From positions 42,141,523 through 42,205,522 of the forward strand of contig OX381717.1 of NCBI GenBank assembly GCA_947462335.1: a stretch of 64,000 bases of DNA, given 5' to 3'. A program made the translations under genes and the position numbers. The notes beneath the pieces were generated by a model. It made no database searches and was not told where the DNA came from. It was given only the letters and a program-made list of their open reading frames with translations. The DNA is from Harmothoe impar. Its lineage: Eukaryota > Annelida > Polychaeta > Phyllodocida > Polynoidae. Positions within the stretch are counted from its first letter, which is position 1. Each line of letters starts with the position of its first letter. Positions 59,954 through 64,000 of this stretch are shown here, piece by piece.

Positions 59954-62900
59954 TTAGGTCACAGCAGTCTCCGGATTATGCCGTGGACTGCGTCTTAACC
60001 CCACCTTGGGTTCTTTAGACCTGGTCGTCCGGGAAGATTCGACAGGATGTCCAGTAGTCAATTGGACAGCCCTCCTCCCCTTCAGACCTTCATTTGCCGA
60101 GACTTTTTTTCCGCACTTTTTATCCTTCTTGCTAGAAGCTCGAATTGGTAAATTTTTTTTAGGCCTGCCCCGGCCCCGCTTTAATTTACCAATACCAGGA
60201 GGCATAGGTTTTTTCTCATCTGAGGGTATCACTAGTTTCCTAGGTCTACCAGGACCACGTCGTTCCGGGGTGGTCGCTCTCCACTCAGTGTTATCTGACT
60301 TCGAATGCTCCCCTGGCTTCGAATGCGCTGAAGCATCACCCTGCCACCGGCGTAGGCGAGCTACATTGGATTTATACAGGCGTCCCAGCAAGGATTTGAT
60401 CACCACCATGGATTCTGAAACAATCCGAACCACAGTAAAGGGACCATCCCAGTTGGGTGACAACTTTAGCTGCTGTAGGGGGTCGTGTAGCCTAACTACT
60501 TCATCCCCCACTCGAAAGGACCTAAGTTTCAAACCTACGTCATAGCCCACTTTTTGCCATGAAGCAGATTTGCTTAGTTCACATCGAACCATCTCGTATG
60601 CGGACTTGAATTGATCCCTCAATGCCTCCACGAACATCACCTGACAGGGTGTTTCAGCGTTTATCCCAGCTACGCCAAACACCAAGTCAGCAGGCATAAT
60701 CAAATCCTCTCCGAATACCAACAAATTGGGGGAACAACCGGTGGAAGCATGCACCGTACTATTATAAGCATGTACCACAAACTCGCATTGCTCGTCCCAA
60801 TCATCCATCTGACTGTTGACCAGAGGCTTCAGGACTTGTATCAAGGTTCTGTTGAACCTTTCTACTTGACCATCAGACTGAGGCCGGTACGGATTCGTTC
60901 TGGTTTTGCATATAGCAAGGTTATGGCACATTGCTGCCCATAACTCAGATTCGAATTCTCTGCCTTGATCACTATGCAACATCAAGGGCACGCCTAGATG
61001 AAGCACCCAACCCTTTACAAATGCACGAGCACATGTATGAGCCTTGTGATCTTTCAGAGGAAACACTCTAGTATACTTCGAATAGTAGTCGGAGATCACC
61101 ATCATGCACGTGTTTCCATCAGGAGTGGTTTTTAGGCCACTAATGATATCAACCGCTATGCGTGCAAATCTAACTCCCCAAAGCTCTTGAGTTAGTGGCA
61201 ACTTCCCCAGGCCTTCACCTGGTTTGCTCAGACAACAATCTGGACAAGTAGAGATCCACCTAAGCAGATCTTTACTCATGCCAGGCCAGTAATACCTTCT
61301 GGAGAGTCGCGCAAGGGAGCGCTTCTTTCCAAAATGTCCACTGGTCTGATGTCCATGTACGAAATACATGATATCCCTTCGCATAGCTGTGGGTATCACG
61401 ATTTGTCGAATTTTGGCCTTGTACGGTGTTATCTTCCACCTACATAAGATACCGTCAACAACAGTTAGCTCAGACCATTGAGCAAGTAGCTGTCTCATTT
61501 CCCGGTTCTCAATCAAAATGGTTGGTCTTTGTGGTTGGGCACCACTGGAGACCTGTTCTATTAGTCTCGAAATGACAGCATCACCCTTCTGGAATTGCCT
61601 GATGGTTTCGATGGACCATTCCATTGCTTTAGAATGTCCTACATCATACAGCATTCGAACTCCAGCTATTACAGCATTATGGGCTCCACAATCATCGCAA
61701 TCCATTCTAGAACATTTCCGTATGGGTCTTCTCGAAAGGGCGTTAGCATTGATATGCTTGCTCCCTGCTCTGTGTTGGATTTGGCTATTTTCCAACCCGA
61801 ACTCGGACAAGTGGGTCAGCCATCGACCAATCATTCCTTCTGCTTCCTTAAAGTTCAACAGCCACCTTAAGGACGAGTGATCTGTCCGTAAAGTAAAGTC
61901 ACCTCCCCAAAGGAAGTGCTTAAACTTCTTCGTATACACCACTACCGCCAACAATTCGCGCTTAGTGGTACAGTAATTCCTCTGGGCCTTATTGAGGGTA
62001 TTACTAGCGAAAGCCAGTGGCACTTCTATCCCCTCTTGCATCTGGGATAGAGCAGCACCTATACTGTCATTACTGGCGTCTGTGTCCAGTATGAAATGTC
62101 CATCAGCTGTTGGATATTTCAAAACTGGGGTGGTTCGAAATAGGTTCTTCACGGCTTCGAATGCTAGATCTTGTTCCGGACCCCATGGGAAAGGCTCCTT
62201 CCTTCTACCCGGAGTCCAGTGAGCTAGAGCCTGCATAGGCTGAGCTATTCTGGCATACCCCGGTAGGAAGTCTCTGTAGTAGCTACAGAAGCCCAGAAAG
62301 GACCGTATGTCTTTAGGTCCCTCTGGCTTTTCCCATTCCGATACAACATCTAGTTTCTCAGGATCCGCCTTAACCCCCTCAGTGGATATTATCCGACCGA
62401 GATAGTTAATAGAAGTCCTAAACAGGTGACACTTCTTTGGTTTCAATTTCAAACCATGGGTTATCAACCTCTCGAAAATTTTGACTAAAGTAGCCAGACA
62501 CGATTCGAAGGTCTTCCCGAAGACAATTACGTCGTCCAGGTACACCAAACACTCCTTCCATAACAGATCACTCAACAGAGATTCCATCATGGCTTCGAAT
62601 GTTGCAGGGGCGTTACACAATCCGAACGGCATCACATTGTACTGGAAAAGACCGACATGGCTCGAAAACGCTGTTTTTTCCTGATCCTCTTCCTTCATTC
62701 CAACTTGCCAGTATCCGGATTGCAAATCCAGCGTACAGAACCATTGGTTTCCGCCCAGGGAATCAATAGTCTCGTCTATACGGGGGAGAGGATAGGAGTT
62801 TTTCTTTGTACAGCCATTCAATTTTCGATAATCTATGCAGAAGCGAATTGTGCCGTCTTTCTTAGTCACCATCTGAACAGGACTGGACCAGGGGCTAGTG

Positions 62901-64000
62901 CTGGGAACAATCACCCCTAATCTCAGCTGATCAGCGATTTTCTTCTCGGCCATCAATTTCTTCTTCAAAGGTAGGCGTCTATAAGGGATTTTGAAAGGTA
63001 CAGCATCCTCTGTAGTGATGGAATGTAGCACCTTATCAGTTCGCCCCAAACCAGTGGGCTCCCCGAAGGCTGCATCATATTCCACCAATACCCGTCTCAA
63101 CTGACCTTTCTGGTCCCCCGTCACCAAGCTCGAATCGTCCACCAACTTTTGGAGTTCCGGACGTAAGTCGGACATCCCTTCAAGGTTCGGTTGGGTATCT
63201 TCTGAGAGTATACTGGTGCTTGCCTGTGCAACGATCACCTGCCCCACGGGAGTACCTTTCATCAGATAACGGACTTCACCACCAGGATTCGAAATAGGAA
63301 TTAAATTCCTACTGCCACTGCCTACGAAAGTATCTGCACTCTCGAGTCCAATTGATGCAAGTCTCACCACATCGGGTTCAACCACCGCCATCTGGTCTCG
63401 GAAGATACTGTCACTCGAAAACAGCACATCACATGTCTGTCCTGGGGGTATCTTAACCGTCTGTACCACCGAGGCTACAGAAGATACCTTTCTCAACACG
63501 CATTGTATGGCCACCTTGTATGGATGTTCTATCTTTAACATCCCCCTACAAGGTTCCAACATTGCACCGTACAACGCAGCGAAATCTAATCCGATGATGC
63601 CATCATCACTCAGATCAGCAATAGTAGGGGACAGAAGGTAATCCTGCCCACCTATATTGATTTCGAAAAATGCTTTACCAAACGTCTGCATGCAGCTACC
63701 GTCGGCCGAATGAGCTGTTACCCTCCTTGTGAAGTTATCTGGCTCATCAGCTACAAGGTCATAGAACCTCTTCGAGATCATGGAGTGACTAGCTCCAGTA
63801 TCCACTAGAAATTCTGCAGACCTTCCTCTCACTGCTACAGTCAAATACCACCTCTTCCCATCCAATGGTGATGGGTTAACGGTGAAACGTTCGAAATCCT
63901 TAGTGACACCAAGATCTACTCCCCGTCGTTTCAAGTGCTTCAAACAGGGGTGATCCGGGGACAATCGGGCACTGCTGACTACTTCCAGCTCCTGTATCCA
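59954..64000 (-). CDS. Gypsy element 2 pol: protease, reverse transcriptase, RNase H, integrase (5' partial)
   Basis: The frame is open to the window edge. Protease D-T-G-A with the aspartate codon at 63802; reverse transcriptase with Y-L-D-D at about 62542-62531; RNase H (D-T-D-A-S-N, K-R-E-L-L-A, R-T-D-H-S); integrase with the zinc-binding segment, core (A-V-D-I-I-S-G; H-S-D-Q-G-R-E-F) and an SH3-like end followed by basic A-T-hook-like G-R-P-R-K and R-G-R-P-K-K. No stop or frameshift, so this pol looks intact. Stop TAG at 59956-59954. The tail of about 130 residues after the SH3-like domain carries two G-R-P-type motifs, which could help bind AT-rich DNA. Confidence 0.92.
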   Translation of the reverse strand, partial: WIQELEVVSSARLSPDHPCLKHLKRRGVDLGVTKDFERFTVNPSPLDGKRWYLTVAVRGRSAEFLVDTGASHSMISKRFYDLVADEPDNFTRRVTAHSADGSCMQTFGKAFFEINIGGQDYLLSPTIADLSDDGIIGLDFAALYGAMLEPCRGMLKIEHPYKVAIQCVLRKVSSVASVVQTVKIPPGQTCDVLFSSDSIFRDQMAVVEPDVVRLASIGLESADTFVGSGSRNLIPISNPGGEVRYLMKGTPVGQVIVAQASTSILSEDTQPNLEGMSDLRPELQKLVDDSSLVTGDQKGQLRRVLVEYDAAFGEPTGLGRTDKVLHSITTEDAVPFKIPYRRLPLKKKLMAEKKIADQLRLGVIVPSTSPWSSPVQMVTKKDGTIRFCIDYRKLNGCTKKNSYPLPRIDETIDSLGGNQWFCTLDLQSGYWQVGMKEEDQEKTAFSSHVGLFQYNVMPFGLCNAPATFEAMMESLLSDLLWKECLVYLDDVIVFGKTFESCLATLVKIFERLITHGLKLKPKKCHLFRTSINYLGRIISTEGVKADPEKLDVVSEWEKPEGPKDIRSFLGFCSYYRDFLPGYARIAQPMQALAHWTPGRRKEPFPWGPEQDLAFEAVKNLFRTTPVLKYPTADGHFILDTDASNDSIGAALSQMQEGIEVPLAFASNTLNKAQRNYCTTKRELLAVVVYTKKFKHFLWGGDFTLRTDHSSLRWLLNFKEAEGMIGRWLTHLSEFGLENSQIQHRAGSKHINANALSRRPIRKCSRMDCDDCGAHNAVIAGVRMLYDVGHSKAMEWSIETIRQFQKGDAVISRLIEQVSSGAQPQRPTILIENREMRQLLAQWSELTVVDGILCRWKITPYKAKIRQIVIPTAMRRDIMYFVHGHQTSGHFGKKRSLARLSRRYYWPGMSKDLLRWISTCPDCCLSKPGEGLGKLPLTQELWGVRFARIAVDIISGLKTTPDGNTCMMVISDYYSKYTRVFPLKDHKAHTCARAFVKGWVLHLGVPLMLHSDQGREFESELWAAMCHNLAICKTRTNPYRPQSDGQVERFNRTLIQVLKPLVNSQMDDWDEQCEFVVHAYNSTVHASTGCSPNLLVFGEDLIMPADLVFGVAGINAETPCQVMFVEALRDQFKSAYEMVRCELSKSASWQKVGYDVGLKLRSFRVGDEVVRLHDPLQQLKLSPNWDGPFTVVRIVSESMVVIKSLLGRLYKSNVARLRRWQGDASAHSKPGEHSKSDNTEWRATTPERRGPGRPRKLVIPSDEKKPMPPGIGKLKRGRGRPKKNLPIRASSKKDKKCGKKVSANEGLKGRRAVQLTTGHPVESSRTTRSKEPKVGLRRSPRHNPETAVT

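Larger units (their letters stand above)
54368..64000 (-). mobile_element. Ty3/gypsy-class LTR retrotransposon, element 2, 5' part outside the window
   Basis: At least 9.6 kb on the minus strand: pol (from beyond 64000 to 59954), then ORF X (59353-57695), ORF Y (57777-55861), a non-coding 3' region and the 3' LTR at 54368-54888. Gag and the 5' LTR lie beyond the right edge. It has much lower GC content and different sequence from element 1, but shares the unusual extra coding region after integrase. Confidence 0.88.

Overview
The window looks like nuclear DNA of a multicellular animal, probably an aquatic invertebrate. Coding sequence is split into small exons with GT/AG borders. The spaces between are long, AT-rich and full of short inverted-repeat elements, tRNA-derived SINE heads and minisatellites, and there is a full non-LTR retrotransposon plus two Ty3/gypsy-class LTR retrotransposons. 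A deuterostome such as a cephalochordate or hemichordate is my best guess from the gene types, but nothing in the sequence fixes the phylum.

Host genes. (1) A minus-strand secreted NIDO-domain protein has five exons between 14904 and 2584, with a 9.95-kb first intron packed with repeats and a TATA box at 15046-15053. (2) A plus-strand alpha-1,3-fucosyltransferase (GT10) has four exons, 22601-25599, encoding a type II Golgi enzyme of about 391 residues. (3) Two tandem paralogues encode small single-pass Ig-superfamily receptors: copy A (29148-31931) looks intact, while copy B (49983-52903) has the same exon plan but a +1 frameshift in its Ig exon and no recognisable cytoplasmic exons. These two genes probably descend from one and now lie about 18 kb apart, separated largely by retrotransposons.

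Mobile elements. A LINE-type element (33007-36090) has an intact endonuclease-reverse transcriptase ORF. Gypsy element 1 (38914-48619, minus strand) has two 295-bp LTRs that differ at one base, so it inserted recently, into a (TA)n microsatellite. It is far more GC-rich than its surroundings. Its polyprotein frame is broken by one in-frame TAG in the RT/RNase H region, and a CCHC zinc knuckle sits in another frame after a G12 tract. Gypsy element 2 (54368 to beyond 64000, minus strand) has a 521-bp LTR, a pol frame running off the window edge, and two further overlapping ORFs between pol and the 3' LTR.

Most notable observation: both gypsy elements carry about 1,000-1,200 codons of extra coding capacity after integrase. 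Both extras contain a paired C2H2-like zinc-finger module with the same spacing between and inside the fingers (H-x8-C-x9-C), placed after a long low-complexity segment and before a segment ending in charged helical or coiled-coil sequence. In element 1 this is fused in frame to pol; in element 2 it is on separate ORFs. I do not recognise this as a standard gypsy domain.

Repeats. There are at least five copies of a GGGAGTGGTC-ended miniature element, three copies of a TTAA-bounded element of about 100 bp, many copies of a TTAACCCTTTAAGGGC-type palindromic repeat, a 41-bp palindromic satellite at the left edge, a 1.1-kb element filled with AGTCC palindromes, several large hairpins, and minisatellites of 18, 21 and 36 bp.
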